From: Bacillota bacterium
GTDB lineage: Bacteria > Bacillota > Clostridia > Acetivibrionales > DSM-2933
Reading direction: 5' to 3'
DNA: 64,000 bases
NCBI GenBank assembly: GCA_023430975.1
Contig: JAEYYB010000178.1
Span: 25,212 to 89,211, forward strand
The notes beneath the pieces are model-generated. The model ran no database searches. It was given only the letters and a program-made list of their open reading frames with translations, and was not told the origin of the DNA. Of this stretch, positions 1 through 10,149 are shown piece by piece. The position numbers were made by a program, and so were the translations under genes. Positions within the stretch are counted from its first letter, which is position 1; each line of letters starts with the position of its first letter.

Positions 1-1230
1 GCATTTTCATATTCCTATATGACACCTCCCGGGGTTGCTTCTGTAGAGAAAAACACCGGGAATAATAATTCTTTTTCTATAGCAGAGAATTTAATTTGTC
101 AGAGCAAAAGCCGCCCGTTAATGAATGAAGAATATGAAGTTAGTTATATTTCGCACAACATAGTGCCTTCGTCAAGAGAATTTCAGACTGTAAAAATATT
201 AAAGCCTGATATTATTGATCCTCTGTTGGAGAAAAACGATTTAAATATAATGCTTCTTGCAGGTCAAATAAATAATAGTCTGCTTATGAATCTGGTTTAT
301 TCCGACGATGATTATAAAGCAGCATCCAGATATTATACAGGACTTCCGGACAATCTGCCTGAGAGAATATATAATCTGGCCGATAAGATAACAGCAGGAA
401 AGGAAAGCGATTATCTTAAAGCTTTGGCTATTCAGAATTACTTCCATTCATCAGGATATAAATACAGTCTTAAGCCTCCAAAGATTACAGGAAATAAGGA
501 TTACAACGACTTTTTTCTGTTTGAGAGTAAAAAGGGAGTTTGTGTGCAGTTCGCCTCATCAATGGTAATACTGGCAAGGGCTGCAGGGCTGCCTGCAAGG
601 TATGTGGAAGGATATGTAGCAAGGGAATTAGATCCTGCGACAAATAAGTATATGGTAAGGGATAAACATGCCCATGCATTTCCGGAGATTTATATTGCCG
701 GATACGGCTGGATGGTATTTGAGCCAACTGTAAGTGCTGATGATACAACGGACGATATAATTGCCTTCTTTAAAAATGTCGGAAAAATTATTGGAGATTT
801 TGTAATCCTGGTAATAAACTTTTTCCTGGGTCTGTCTTTGTGGACAAGAATATTTTTGATACCTGTCTTAATAATTGATGCATTATTTACTGTAAAGTTG
901 ATTTTATTAATTAGAAAAGGCATGTGGAAAAGGAGAATGGTAAAATCTCCTTGCAAAGAATCTGTTGAAGGTATATATGGAAGAATAACACTATTGCTTG
1001 GAAAAATCGGAATGGGTATAAAGAATTATGAAACGCCGTCAAGCTACTCTATAAGGGTTTCACAAGAGGCTGGACTTCAGTTGGAAGATATTTCGGAGGT
1101 GTTTATAAAATCCAGGTATGGGGGAATTGTTCCCACAAAAGAAGATGTTAATGTGGCAATGGAAACCTTTATTAAAGTTGAAAAGGATGTTAAAAAGAAG
1201 GTTGGTAAAATAAGGTCAATTTTCATATAA
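1..1230 (+). CDS. Transglutaminase-like membrane protein, 5' end outside window
   Basis: The reading frame is open to the first base of the window, so the N-terminus is missing; the ATG at 19 is probably internal. A transglutaminase-like core is visible: a Cys in a GVCVQFASS context, a His in HAHAFPE and an acidic FEPT motif, the usual Cys-His-Asp order. A hydrophobic segment of about 40 residues follows (roughly residues 255-300 counted from the ATG at 19), then a cytosolic tail resembling the DUF4129 region of TgpA-type proteins. Family knowledge suggests a membrane-anchored extracytoplasmic transglutaminase or protease-like enzyme, often encoded beside a MoxR ATPase and a DUF58 protein, which would lie to the left of the window. 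The substrate is unknown. Confidence 0.8.
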   Translation, partial: AFSYSYMTPPGVASVEKNTGNNNSFSIAENLICQSKSRPLMNEEYEVSYISHNIVPSSREFQTVKILKPDIIDPLLEKNDLNIMLLAGQINNSLLMNLVYSDDDYKAASRYYTGLPDNLPERIYNLADKITAGKESDYLKALAIQNYFHSSGYKYSLKPPKITGNKDYNDFFLFESKKGVCVQFASSMVILARAAGLPARYVEGYVARELDPATNKYMVRDKHAHAFPEIYIAGYGWMVFEPTVSADDTTDDIIAFFKNVGKIIGDFVILVINFFLGLSLWTRIFLIPVLIIDALFTVKLILLIRKGMWKRRMVKSPCKESVEGIYGRITLLLGKIGMGIKNYETPSSYSIRVSQEAGLQLEDISEVFIKSRYGGIVPTKEDVNVAMETFIKVEKDVKKKVGKIRSIFI

Positions 1231-1331
1231 CAAAGCCATCTTATATTGCAAAATTAAATCCAAGGATGATATGATCAAAACTTTTAAAGGTGATATTAAT
1301 ATCTCATTTAGATATAATAGTTGATTAGATA

Positions 1332-1372
1332 AAAAAATGCCGCTTCAAGCTTAAACTTGAGCGACATTTTTA
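1332..1372. terminator. Bidirectional intrinsic terminator
   Basis: A stem pairs CGCT-t-CAAG with CTTGAGCG (one bulged base) and is flanked by an A-tract on the left and a T-tract on the right. It could end both the transglutaminase gene (plus) and the convergent kinase gene (minus). Confidence 0.7.
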
Positions 1373-1422
1373 AATGTATAGGAAATTATTTTGTATTCTG
1401 TACCAGGGATTTGCCACTTCAT

Positions 1423-4400
1423 TTATTCTACCACTTCGATAGTGATGAATTTTTCATCCACATCTGAATTTCTTTCCAAATTTGCCAGGTATGTCTTTAT
1501 TTCTTCTCTGCTAAAGTTGTTCAAGTTCTGTAAATTGACATGAACTGCACGGTTTCGCCCTTTTTCCTTTGCTTTGTACATGGCAAAATCGCTTATATTT
1601 ATTGTTTGTTCCAAAGTAAATAGATCTGATATTTCCGGTTCAAATGGCAAATAAGTACATCCTATTGAGCAGGTTATGAATATTTTTTTGCCTTCAGGTA
1701 ACTCTAGAGGGGTTTCGCTGACAAGAGTTAAAACCTTTTTTGAAAAAACAGTTAAGTATTCAATTTTTGTCTTGTTCAGAATAATTAGAAATTCTTCACC
1801 GCCCCAGCGTACTATATAATCGTCATCTCTTATAAGGCTTTTTAACACCTTGGTTATTTTAATAAGCACTTCATCCCCTGTAGCATGACCATAAGTATCA
1901 TTGACATTCTTGAAAAAATCTATATCGATTAGATATATACCTATAACATTATTTCCGACACTTAAGTCTCTTTTTTGCCTGTTATAGTATACTGCAGCTT
2001 TTGATTTGACAAAGCTCTCAGATAAGCCTGTGATATACTCATACACGTATCTTCTGTTATGCAATCTTGTTAGAGGATCATGCAATGCCAATTCTTTTAA
2101 TTCATTATTTGCCAGCTCCAATTGTTCGGTTCTCTGTCTCACTTTCTCTTCCAGGTTCTCATAAAGCTGAGCATTTTCTATAGAAATAGATATTTGAGAG
2201 GAAATTATTTTTAATGTTTCCAGTCTTTCAATTGTAAATACATTTTCAAGCAGGTTGTTTTCCAAATAAATTATGCCTTTAAGATCATTCTGATATATTA
2301 TTGGCATACACATGACAGATTTTGTTTTATTGGCTATAACATATTTATTATTTCGGAAATTTGGGTTTTTGGAGGCATCATCTATCACAATGTTTTCCCT
2401 GGTTCTAACTACATACTGGACTATCTCGGGGCAAAAATCCGTGCTGTCGTTAAAAGGTATGGACTTCATAACCTGAATTTCATCATCATCCCTGCTTTTT
2501 AGTGCCTCTACAAACAGATCGTTTTTTGTCTCCCGTTTTAATATTAGACACCCGGATTGTGCACCTGCATTCTCAAAAATAGTATGCATGAGTACTTTTA
2601 GCAGCTTGTCAATCTTTATTTCGCTTGAGATAGCATGTGTAGCTTTTAGTATAGACCCAAGGTCAAGAGACAGTGCCTCGGTAAATTTGGTATTAATGTG
2701 CTTCTTATTCGGGCCGGCAAACTTGAAATTAAGCTTGCTAAAGTCTGTAAAGAAGTGGGCATACTTCTTTTCCAGTATTCTTATTTTTGAAAATGCACCC
2801 CATTTTGTATAAAAATAATACGCCTCTTTTATATACGCTTTTCCAATAAATTTATCATCCCTGCTGATCCAGAATTCGCCTATCAATTCGTTTATAAGTG
2901 CTTTCATGTTAATAAAATCGTCAGGAGCAATAGAGCTTAGTGACTTATTATATAAAATTACTATTGATTCCAGGGGTTCGTTTTGAATCCTTGCCAATTC
3001 TGCACAAACTAAATGATATTTATGCTCAAAATTAGATGGGCAGTTATCTGACCAAACTTTTAGCATTTCCAGGTTTTTTGCAATGGTATCAATTAACATT
3101 TGTTTTTCGTTTTCTGCTGCCTTTTCGTACTTTTTTATAAGCATCAAAGATTGGAACATAATATGATCAGGCATTGAAAATTGACCTAATCCGGCGTTCA
3201 GATAAGGCTGGGTAAATGTATTCCATCTATCTGCAGCTTCAATATTTCCCAATATATAATTTGAAATTAAACTACACTGTCCGAATATACACAGAATCCA
3301 GATATTTTGAGACTGTATCGCTTCCTGAAGTAAAGAGTTCTCATATTCATAATTGTATGTAGACTGTAGTTGCTTTATAAAATTAAGAAAAATTCTTATT
3401 GCGGGTTCCAATAATGAAATATTTACGTCTTTAAAAAACTTCAATAAACTCTCTCCTTCAGTTCTGCAATCATTCAGGTTTCTTCCGGAGTAAAGTGTAC
3501 TTCTAAACTTATGAGTACGGGAATAAACAGCATGCTCAAAATCACCTGTTTCCAATGCACTCTTTAGGCACATATCAAAATAATTCAGACTTTCTGAATA
3601 ATGAACTTTCCAATGTGAAATAAACGCTGCAAAAATGAAATAACACCCTGTTTTATAGAGCTTTGCATCAAGTTTTTCTAATAGTGAGAAGCTGGTCTGA
3701 CCGAAGCGGTAAGCTATGTCGTAGTTGTTTAGTAATGGGCCATATATAATTCCGCATTCAGCAATATTTTTACATGACACTTCTGTAATTCCATAAGATA
3801 GTGACATATCAAACATAATAATTTGTATTAAAAAGCTTAGTGGAGGATAATATTGGAATGTAGCTGGTTGTACCTGGAAAAAAAGCTGCATTACCATTTT
3901 CTTGCTTTCATCAGTCATTATTGGGAGAGTAACAAAACTTTCTACAGAATACTTATCCAAATATATCTGCATTTTTGTAATACCCTCGCTAAGCATGCGG
4001 TCAATTTCATTAATATCTTCGGGTAAATGAACCCCTAGTAATTTTAGGCCTTTTCTAACCTCATCAATTACTAAAGCTTTTTTTTCTCCTTTATTATAAA
4101 GTATCTTTGCTTTTAGTGAGATAGCACGGGCTTTTTGTATTTTTATTGAAGCAGATCTAAGCAAATGATTACAGCACTCAAAAGCTTCTTCTAATTTTCC
4201 TGCTAAATAATTTGACTCAGTTAACTCATAAGAAAACTCAAATAACTTTTCAGGATATTCCTTCCATTCAACTTTCGTCAGCAGACTTTTTCCAATCTTG
4301 TAGTGATTTATTGCTATATCATAAGCACTTTTACTCTTTGCTTGCCTTCCGGCTTTAAAATTCATTTCCATAAGATTAAAACGGTCATTTTTTTCTATTA

Positions 4401-6615
4401 GGAGATCTTTTGCAATGTTTAAATGATTTATTACTTCAAATATACTGCTGTCAATGCTATTTTCAGCGGTATATGAGTCAAATAAAATTCTTCCTATCTC
4501 TTGGTGTATTTTAAGTTTTTCCTGATCGGTAAACAGCGAATAAGCAGCTTGCTGAATTTTTTCATGACTAAAATGGAATCTTATATCCATGTTTGATTTA
4601 AGCAATTCTTCTTTTGGCATGTAAAGCAATCGATAATCATTATTCAAAGGAATAATCAGGTCTTTATCAATTATTGTCCAGAGTGCATCAGAAATATTTT
4701 CAATTTCACTGCAAATAAGATAAAGGGTCCTTAGATCAAAAGAATCACCAATACAGGATGCTTTTTTGAGAATTTTCAATGAATCTGCAGGAAGTATACT
4801 TAGTGATTGTATTAATAACTCTACAACGTTATCACTTATATGAACTTCATTTAATTCTTCCAGACTCCAATTCCAAGTATGTTTATCATAATCAAACTTA
4901 AAGGCTTCTTTTTGATAAAGGGAATATAAAAATTGTTTGGTAAAAAAAGCATTTCCTTTAGTTTTTCTGTAAATATAGTTTGTCAGCATATATGTATCGG
5001 AGTAGTGGCGTTTTAATGTATCTGCAACCATTTGGTTTACTATATGTTCCGGGAGCGGTTCTAAAATTATCTTATTAAGAAAACCATCACGACCAAAAGT
5101 ATCTTTCAATTCATCCACCATTTCCATGAGAGGATGTTCTTCAGTAATTTCATTATCCCTATAAGAACCGATAATTAATAAACTACCGGCTTCAATTGTT
5201 GTAATGATATACTTTAAAAAATCTGTTATAGAAGAATCACACCATTGAAGGTCGTCTAAGAATAATATAAGAGGATGTCCTTTTATTGCAAAGACTCTTA
5301 TGAAGTCACGAAATACCATTATAAATCTGTTATTTTCCTCAGATGGACTAAGTTTAGGCACGTCAGGCTGCTGTCCAATAATCTGTCCCAGTTCCGGAAT
5401 AAGATCTGTAATAATTTTAGCATTAGAGCCTAAAGCTTCAATAAAGATATCTTTCCATTTTTCAATATTTTTATATTCAATAATTACACTCTTCACTAAT
5501 TCCCTGAAGGCGAGGATTATTGCACTATATGGATTGCCTTTCTGCATTTTATTAAATTTACCTGATATAAAGTAACTGTTTTTATTTACAATCAATTTAT
5601 AGAATTCTTTTATAATGGTAGTTTTTCCAATACCGGAATAGCCGGCTACCAATAACAACTTTAGTTCACTAGACTCTAGTGACTCAAAGGCCTTAACCAG
5701 GTTTTCAACTTCTTTTTCTCTACCATACAGCTTTTCAGGCACCTGAAACTTATCTGAAAAATCTTTCTGTGCTGTTTCAAAATTAATTAGCTTTTGCCTT
5801 GATTCCAGATTTTCAAGACAATAAATCAAATCATATTTAAGGCCCGGAATACTTTGATATCTATCCTCAGCATTCTTAGCCATTAATTTCATAATAATGT
5901 CCGATATAGCGGTTGGAATCTCATTATTTACTACCTTTGGTTCTTTTGGTATCTTAGCTATATGGCTATAGGCAATTTCCAGGCCATCTCCCGAAAATGG
6001 CAATTGACCGGTAAAAATTTCATAAAGGGTAACACCAAGAGAATAGTAATCAGATCTATAATCGATAGTCCTATTTACTTTCCCAGTTTGCTCTGGAGAA
6101 ATATAAGGCAGCGTTCCTTCCAAAGTAAATAGATTTTGGGGTTTTTCGGATTTAAAATCTGTTGATATTCCAAAATCTATAATCTTTATTTGTTTTGTGT
6201 CCATGTTCAAAAGAATGTTGAAGGGATTAATATCCTTATGTATTACTTTTTGTTTATGGATCTGCATAATAGCATCGGCAATATCAATGGAAATTGACAA
6301 TTTATCTTCTAATGTAAAAATATTTGTTTTTAAAATTTCAGCCAGAGAGTTACCATCAAAATCTTCCATAACTATGGCCAGGCTATTATCGAAGTTATCA
6401 AGGCTATACATCTTAATTATTTTATCGCCTGTTAATTTTCTAGTTAGCTCATATTCCCTACGAAAGTTTTCCAACCTGTCCGCCGCGGGATATTCGTTGT
6501 TTAAAACTTTAATAATAACTTTTCTATTATCGGAAACATGCTTAGCTCTTAAGACTGTTGTATCAAGACTTTTAAAAATCTGCTCGCTGATTTCATAGCC
6601 GGATAAATTGATCAT
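1423..6615 (-). CDS. Giant Ser/Thr kinase - AAA ATPase - GAF - GGDEF signalling protein
   Basis: The 1730-residue protein starts at an ATG preceded by GGAGG. Residues 1-265 form a Hanks-type kinase: Lys36 in VIIKVL, HKD 126-128 with Asn in the catalytic loop, and DFG 147-149; the glycine loop is degenerate. A P-loop ATPase follows (Walker A GYSGIGKTT at 325-333, Walker B LILFLDDLQWCD), then a long alpha-helical TPR-like region, a GAF domain (about 1330-1490), a short coiled coil, and a diguanylate cyclase with GGEEF at 1605-1609 and an RxxD inhibitory site at 1596-1599. Multi-domain kinase/ATPase/GAF proteins of this kind usually end in a histidine kinase. Here the output is c-di-GMP synthesis, predicted active because the A-site is intact. 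The kinase substrate and input signal are unknown. It appears monocistronic. Confidence 0.92.
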   Translation of the reverse strand: MINLSGYEISEQIFKSLDTTVLRAKHVSDNRKVIIKVLNNEYPAADRLENFRREYELTRKLTGDKIIKMYSLDNFDNSLAIVMEDFDGNSLAEILKTNIFTLEDKLSISIDIADAIMQIHKQKVIHKDINPFNILLNMDTKQIKIIDFGISTDFKSEKPQNLFTLEGTLPYISPEQTGKVNRTIDYRSDYYSLGVTLYEIFTGQLPFSGDGLEIAYSHIAKIPKEPKVVNNEIPTAISDIIMKLMAKNAEDRYQSIPGLKYDLIYCLENLESRQKLINFETAQKDFSDKFQVPEKLYGREKEVENLVKAFESLESSELKLLLVAGYSGIGKTTIIKEFYKLIVNKNSYFISGKFNKMQKGNPYSAIILAFRELVKSVIIEYKNIEKWKDIFIEALGSNAKIITDLIPELGQIIGQQPDVPKLSPSEENNRFIMVFRDFIRVFAIKGHPLILFLDDLQWCDSSITDFLKYIITTIEAGSLLIIGSYRDNEITEEHPLMEMVDELKDTFGRDGFLNKIILEPLPEHIVNQMVADTLKRHYSDTYMLTNYIYRKTKGNAFFTKQFLYSLYQKEAFKFDYDKHTWNWSLEELNEVHISDNVVELLIQSLSILPADSLKILKKASCIGDSFDLRTLYLICSEIENISDALWTIIDKDLIIPLNNDYRLLYMPKEELLKSNMDIRFHFSHEKIQQAAYSLFTDQEKLKIHQEIGRILFDSYTAENSIDSSIFEVINHLNIAKDLLIEKNDRFNLMEMNFKAGRQAKSKSAYDIAINHYKIGKSLLTKVEWKEYPEKLFEFSYELTESNYLAGKLEEAFECCNHLLRSASIKIQKARAISLKAKILYNKGEKKALVIDEVRKGLKLLGVHLPEDINEIDRMLSEGITKMQIYLDKYSVESFVTLPIMTDESKKMVMQLFFQVQPATFQYYPPLSFLIQIIMFDMSLSYGITEVSCKNIAECGIIYGPLLNNYDIAYRFGQTSFSLLEKLDAKLYKTGCYFIFAAFISHWKVHYSESLNYFDMCLKSALETGDFEHAVYSRTHKFRSTLYSGRNLNDCRTEGESLLKFFKDVNISLLEPAIRIFLNFIKQLQSTYNYEYENSLLQEAIQSQNIWILCIFGQCSLISNYILGNIEAADRWNTFTQPYLNAGLGQFSMPDHIMFQSLMLIKKYEKAAENEKQMLIDTIAKNLEMLKVWSDNCPSNFEHKYHLVCAELARIQNEPLESIVILYNKSLSSIAPDDFINMKALINELIGEFWISRDDKFIGKAYIKEAYYFYTKWGAFSKIRILEKKYAHFFTDFSKLNFKFAGPNKKHINTKFTEALSLDLGSILKATHAISSEIKIDKLLKVLMHTIFENAGAQSGCLILKRETKNDLFVEALKSRDDDEIQVMKSIPFNDSTDFCPEIVQYVVRTRENIVIDDASKNPNFRNNKYVIANKTKSVMCMPIIYQNDLKGIIYLENNLLENVFTIERLETLKIISSQISISIENAQLYENLEEKVRQRTEQLELANNELKELALHDPLTRLHNRRYVYEYITGLSESFVKSKAAVYYNRQKRDLSVGNNVIGIYLIDIDFFKNVNDTYGHATGDEVLIKITKVLKSLIRDDDYIVRWGGEEFLIILNKTKIEYLTVFSKKVLTLVSETPLELPEGKKIFITCSIGCTYLPFEPEISDLFTLEQTINISDFAMYKAKEKGRNRAVHVNLQNLNNFSREEIKTYLANLERNSDVDEKFITIEVVE

Positions 6616-6686
6616 AATATATAGCCTCCGCTTTAGATCAAATATGTATGTAAGAGTGGTTTTATATTTTTATATAGAGTTTTATA

Positions 6687-6790
6687 TATATGAAAAATGT
6701 TAATGATCTTACACTTGTCAGAGCAAATAACGAACGGTTTTTACGGAATTTGCGATAGACAAATGTAAATGATTATTCACTTTTCATATA
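6687..6790 (+). repeat. Palindromic repeat family 1, full-length copy A
   Basis: This 104-bp imperfect palindrome has ends of the TATATGAAAAGTG / CACTTTTCATATA type, inner arms with CTTACAcTTGTC / GACAAATGTAA, and a loop containing AACGAACGG. It lies between the kinase gene and the SGNH hydrolase gene. Near-identical copies are at 10031 and 10966, and inverted ones at 51849 and 58641. It encodes nothing and would fold as a long hairpin. Confidence 0.9.
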
Positions 6791-6875
6791 GGATAAATTT
6801 CGGCTAATTATGTAACTTTGATAACAGTCAAAATGCTTAGAGATAATGGGAAATGCAAAAAGAGTCAATTTGGAA

Positions 6876-7835
6876 TTATTTATTTTTTATAGCATCTACC
6901 CATTTATAATATGAACTTAATTTTATGTGAATTCCATCTGTAGTATGATTAGCATCTAACATACCATTCTTGTCTTTATATAAGCTGCCTATATCCAAAA
7001 ACTTTAGATTTAAATCTTTTGCTAAGGATTGCAGTTCTTTATTGAGTGATGAAATTTTGTTATTTGCAGTATGTGGATCGAGGTTAGTTACTTTAATACC
7101 AAAAGGAGGAATGGACTCAATAATAATTTCAGTTTTAGGTGAGGCCATCATGACTATATTTATTATATGTCCGTAGTTTGCCAGAGTGATATCTTGAGAA
7201 AACCCTCTCCATACGTCATTGGTTCCCAGCATTATATATAGTGTTTCAGGCTTTGCCATAATCACCTTATCAAGGCGACCAATTGCTCCAAATGTTGTAT
7301 CACCGCTTTTACCCTTATTGATAGCTTCAGGGAAATACTTGTTTAAGTCGAAGTTCTCCGTTAAGGAATCCCCGAAGAAAATTGTTGGATTTTTGCCTCC
7401 TGTTGTTAGAAAAATGGTTTCTGATTGTGAGTCCCAAGCAACTTCAGCACCCAATCTTTCAGCTAAATATCTTACTGGAGCCATTAGTGCATCTTTTGAT
7501 TTCATTATGGAAACAGGCAGAATTTCTGTTTTCCCTGAAATCTTCACTTCTTTACTGCCGGAAGTAAATTCAAGAACGGTATTTCCCTTTTCAATACTGA
7601 TATTGTTCTGATTTTTTAATTTAACAGCAGCACCGAGAGGTTTTGCTAAATCCTCTATAGGTGCAAGAATATTATCTCCCTCAAATATCAATGGAGTTGA
7701 AATAGATAAATTATCTCCATTAACAATGATCTTAGTTTGTTCTTGAGAAGTTTCTTTTTTATAATTATTAAATAACGTTATAGTCAATATGGAAGCTAAC
7801 AATATAATGATTATTGGGTATATGTATTTTGACAT
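6876..7835 (-). CDS. Membrane-anchored SGNH/GDSL hydrolase with copper-amine-oxidase-N-like domain
   Basis: The start at 7835 is chosen because GAGGG precedes it and a hydrophobic anchor (residues 4-22) follows at once. Residues about 45-145 resemble the beta-rich Cu_amine_oxidN1 repeat found in many clostridial surface proteins. Residues 150-319 form an SGNH hydrolase: GDS with Ser157, GTND with Asn206, and D-G-I-H with Asp300 and His303. All catalytic blocks are present, so an active extracytoplasmic esterase or deacetylase is likely, acting on acylated wall polymers or polysaccharide. It is divergent from the LtaS-like gene at 8099, which also suggests envelope-polymer modification. The substrate is not predictable from sequence. 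Confidence 0.85.
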   Translation of the reverse strand: MSKYIYPIIIILLASILTITLFNNYKKETSQEQTKIIVNGDNLSISTPLIFEGDNILAPIEDLAKPLGAAVKLKNQNNISIEKGNTVLEFTSGSKEVKISGKTEILPVSIMKSKDALMAPVRYLAERLGAEVAWDSQSETIFLTTGGKNPTIFFGDSLTENFDLNKYFPEAINKGKSGDTTFGAIGRLDKVIMAKPETLYIMLGTNDVWRGFSQDITLANYGHIINIVMMASPKTEIIIESIPPFGIKVTNLDPHTANNKISSLNKELQSLAKDLNLKFLDIGSLYKDKNGMLDANHTTDGIHIKLSSYYKWVDAIKNK

Positions 7836-8098
7836 AAATATAAATCCCTCGCTTTTATATGCAGTATTTCCATTAAATTGAGAAATAATGCAATCGGCCA
7901 TACTGTTGATGGTGAGTAAAAACACTTTATATAGTTGAATTTTATTTTATCTATAAAAATAAGTCAATACTTTATGTTGCTTCATTAGCTTCATTGAGAA
8001 ATACCTGCAATTCATTGTAATACAAAGATTTTTGATCTATAATATTATTTGTGACATAGGGGTAATCTAGATAAAAAGTGAGTAGGGGAATCAAACTG

Positions 8099-9949
8099 AT
8101 GAAAAAAATTTGCATTAATATAAAAAATCCGTTGGTAAGTATTCTTATATTGGTAATACTGTCTATAATGTTGTCCTGTATGGGGTTTCTTATATCATCG
8201 GTATTTTCAATTGATGTTCTGGTAAGATTTATAAAATCACCTATGATTTTTTTAATGAACACTTTACCACTTGTAATTTTGATGCTGTTTATTTATTTTC
8301 TCACGTCAAGAATATGGACTTCATATTTTATATCAGGTATTTTTTTCCTTATAATTCAATATGTGAATCGTTTTAAAATACAACTTAGACATGAACCGTT
8401 TGTTCCGGCAGATATACTCCTTGGCAATGAATCCACTAATGTTCTTAAACTGTCAGAATTGCAATTAAATGAAGGGTTTTATATTCCCATACTACTATTT
8501 TTGTGTATTTCCTTATGCCTTTTTTTATTTATAAAATCAAAGAAACTAAACTGGACTATAAAGTTAATTGGTGCAGTACTTTCAGTCATAGTTTCTTTAG
8601 TAATGTACAGCACCTTATATGGTAATGTAAAATTATACAGCAGCTTTAAAGTATATGGATCAGAGTATTCACAGGTTGATGTAGTAAAATCAAAAGGATT
8701 TATATATTCATTTCTTGTTAAGGCACATGTTTTGGATATAACGGAGCCTGAAGGATACTCTCAAAAGTATGCAGAAGGAATTCTTCAAAAGTACAAAAGC
8801 TCTGAGGTTTCTGTTAACAAACGTCCTCATGTATTTGCAATAATGAGTGAGGCGTTCTGGAATATTGATAAAGTACCCGGTATTAAATTTACCAAGGATA
8901 ATAATCCTTTGACAAATTTTAATTCCATAGTCAAGGAAGCTTATTCGGGCAACATTATAACAACCGTTTTTGGCGGAGGTACTGCGGATACTGAGTTTTC
9001 ATTTCTCACAGGACACTCTTTAGGTATTTCAAATGATATATCAAACCCATATATACTTTATATAAGGAAAAATATAATGGCATTGCCCTGGATAATGAAA
9101 AATGAAAATTACACTACAACAGCATTTCATCCTGGCCATTCATGGTTTTATAATAGATTTAATGTCTATGAGTATTTAGGGTTTAAAAGCCGGTCTTTTA
9201 TTGATGATATGCCTGGAATTGATGCTAATAAAGGTGGATATGTTTCCGATATGAAAGCGGTTAATTTTATGCTCGATGATTTCAACAAGCATTTAAGCCA
9301 AAAGCCTGATTCACCGTATTTTAATTTTACTGTAACAATTCAGAATCATGGTCCATATGCAAAGACCAATGCCGGTTATCCCCAGGTACTAAGCAAAGAA
9401 TCAAATGTTGATGAAGAGTATTATTACATGGTAAATAACTACATAAACGGCCTTAAACAGTGTGATGAGGCATTGGGGCTTTTAGTCGGGAAATTTAAGG
9501 AGATGGATGAACCCATTGTTTTATTGTACTTTTCCGATCATCTCCCATTCTTGGGAGAAAATTTTGCAGGATACAATGCAATGAATTATGAAGTGGGTAC
9601 TTCCGGTAGTATGGAATCGTATATAAATACTTATAAAGTGCCATATTTTATATGGAGCAATGATGCAGCAAAAGAACTGCTGAAAGAACAGGGAAACCCT
9701 GCACCTGTTGGGAAAGCACCAACTATTAGTTCTAATTATCTGTCAATAGAACTGATGGATTATATTGGAATGAAAGGCTCAGAATATGCTAATTACCTCA
9801 GGAATGTTAAGGATAAGCTACCTGTTATAACTAAAAGAGTTTATCAAAGGGCCAATGGCGAGGTTACGGAAAAAGTCACAGCTGAGGAAAATAAAATTAT
9901 ATCAGATTATCGTATTTTACAGCATTATATGATGTTTGAGAAAAAATAG
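8099..9949 (+). CDS. LtaS-like membrane sulfatase-fold phosphoglycerol transferase
   Basis: ATG at 8099, with AGGGG upstream, is preferred over the GTG at 8078. Five hydrophobic segments occupy about residues 1-190, followed by an extracellular sulfatase-fold domain. Active-site features of lipoteichoic-acid-synthase-type enzymes are visible: MSEAFW (metal Glu), GGGTADTEF with the presumed Thr nucleophile near residue 295, and SDHLPF (metal Asp-His). LtaS-family enzymes move glycerol-phosphate from phosphatidylglycerol onto a glycolipid or wall polymer. The glycolipid glycosyltransferase at 57247 could supply an anchor, but they are far apart. It could also be a related phosphoethanolamine or phosphoglycerol transferase. 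The gene ends at a clear terminator. Confidence 0.85.
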   Translation: MKKICINIKNPLVSILILVILSIMLSCMGFLISSVFSIDVLVRFIKSPMIFLMNTLPLVILMLFIYFLTSRIWTSYFISGIFFLIIQYVNRFKIQLRHEPFVPADILLGNESTNVLKLSELQLNEGFYIPILLFLCISLCLFLFIKSKKLNWTIKLIGAVLSVIVSLVMYSTLYGNVKLYSSFKVYGSEYSQVDVVKSKGFIYSFLVKAHVLDITEPEGYSQKYAEGILQKYKSSEVSVNKRPHVFAIMSEAFWNIDKVPGIKFTKDNNPLTNFNSIVKEAYSGNIITTVFGGGTADTEFSFLTGHSLGISNDISNPYILYIRKNIMALPWIMKNENYTTTAFHPGHSWFYNRFNVYEYLGFKSRSFIDDMPGIDANKGGYVSDMKAVNFMLDDFNKHLSQKPDSPYFNFTVTIQNHGPYAKTNAGYPQVLSKESNVDEEYYYMVNNYINGLKQCDEALGLLVGKFKEMDEPIVLLYFSDHLPFLGENFAGYNAMNYEVGTSGSMESYINTYKVPYFIWSNDAAKELLKEQGNPAPVGKAPTISSNYLSIELMDYIGMKGSEYANYLRNVKDKLPVITKRVYQRANGEVTEKVTAEENKIISDYRILQHYMMFEKK

Positions 9950-9989
9950 TACTATTAATTTTTATCAAGGCATACTTAATCAGAAACTA

Positions 9990-10026
9990 TAAAACCTTGA
10001 AGCTTTGTAATATCTCCAAGGTTTTA
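9990..10026. terminator. Intrinsic terminator after LtaS-like gene
   Basis: AAAACCTTG (from 9991) pairs perfectly with CAAGGTTTT (to 10025). The A- and T-rich flanks allow function in both directions. Confidence 0.7.
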
Positions 10027-10030
10027 ATCA

Positions 10031-10130
10031 ATATGAAAAGTGTTAATGATCTTACATTTGTCAGAGCAAATAACGAACGGTATTTACGGAATTTGCGATA
10101 GACAAATGTAAAAGATTATTCATTTTTCAT
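10031..10130 (+). repeat. Palindromic repeat family 1, full-length copy B
   Basis: This copy of about 100 bp has the same orientation as copies at 6687 and 10966. The core AACGAACGG and the arms TTACATTTGTC / GACAAATGTAA are conserved; the outer ends are slightly eroded (ATTTTTCAT instead of ACTTTTCATATA). It lies between the LtaS-like gene and the convergent Ehr small-subunit gene. Confidence 0.9.
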
Positions 10131-10149
10131 CTAGCTGTTATAGCAGGAA

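Noticed and set aside
7972..8262. Minus-strand ORF of 96 residues overlapping the LtaS-like start
   Set aside because: It is antisense to the first membrane helices of the LtaS-like gene, with no ribosome site and no recognisable domain.
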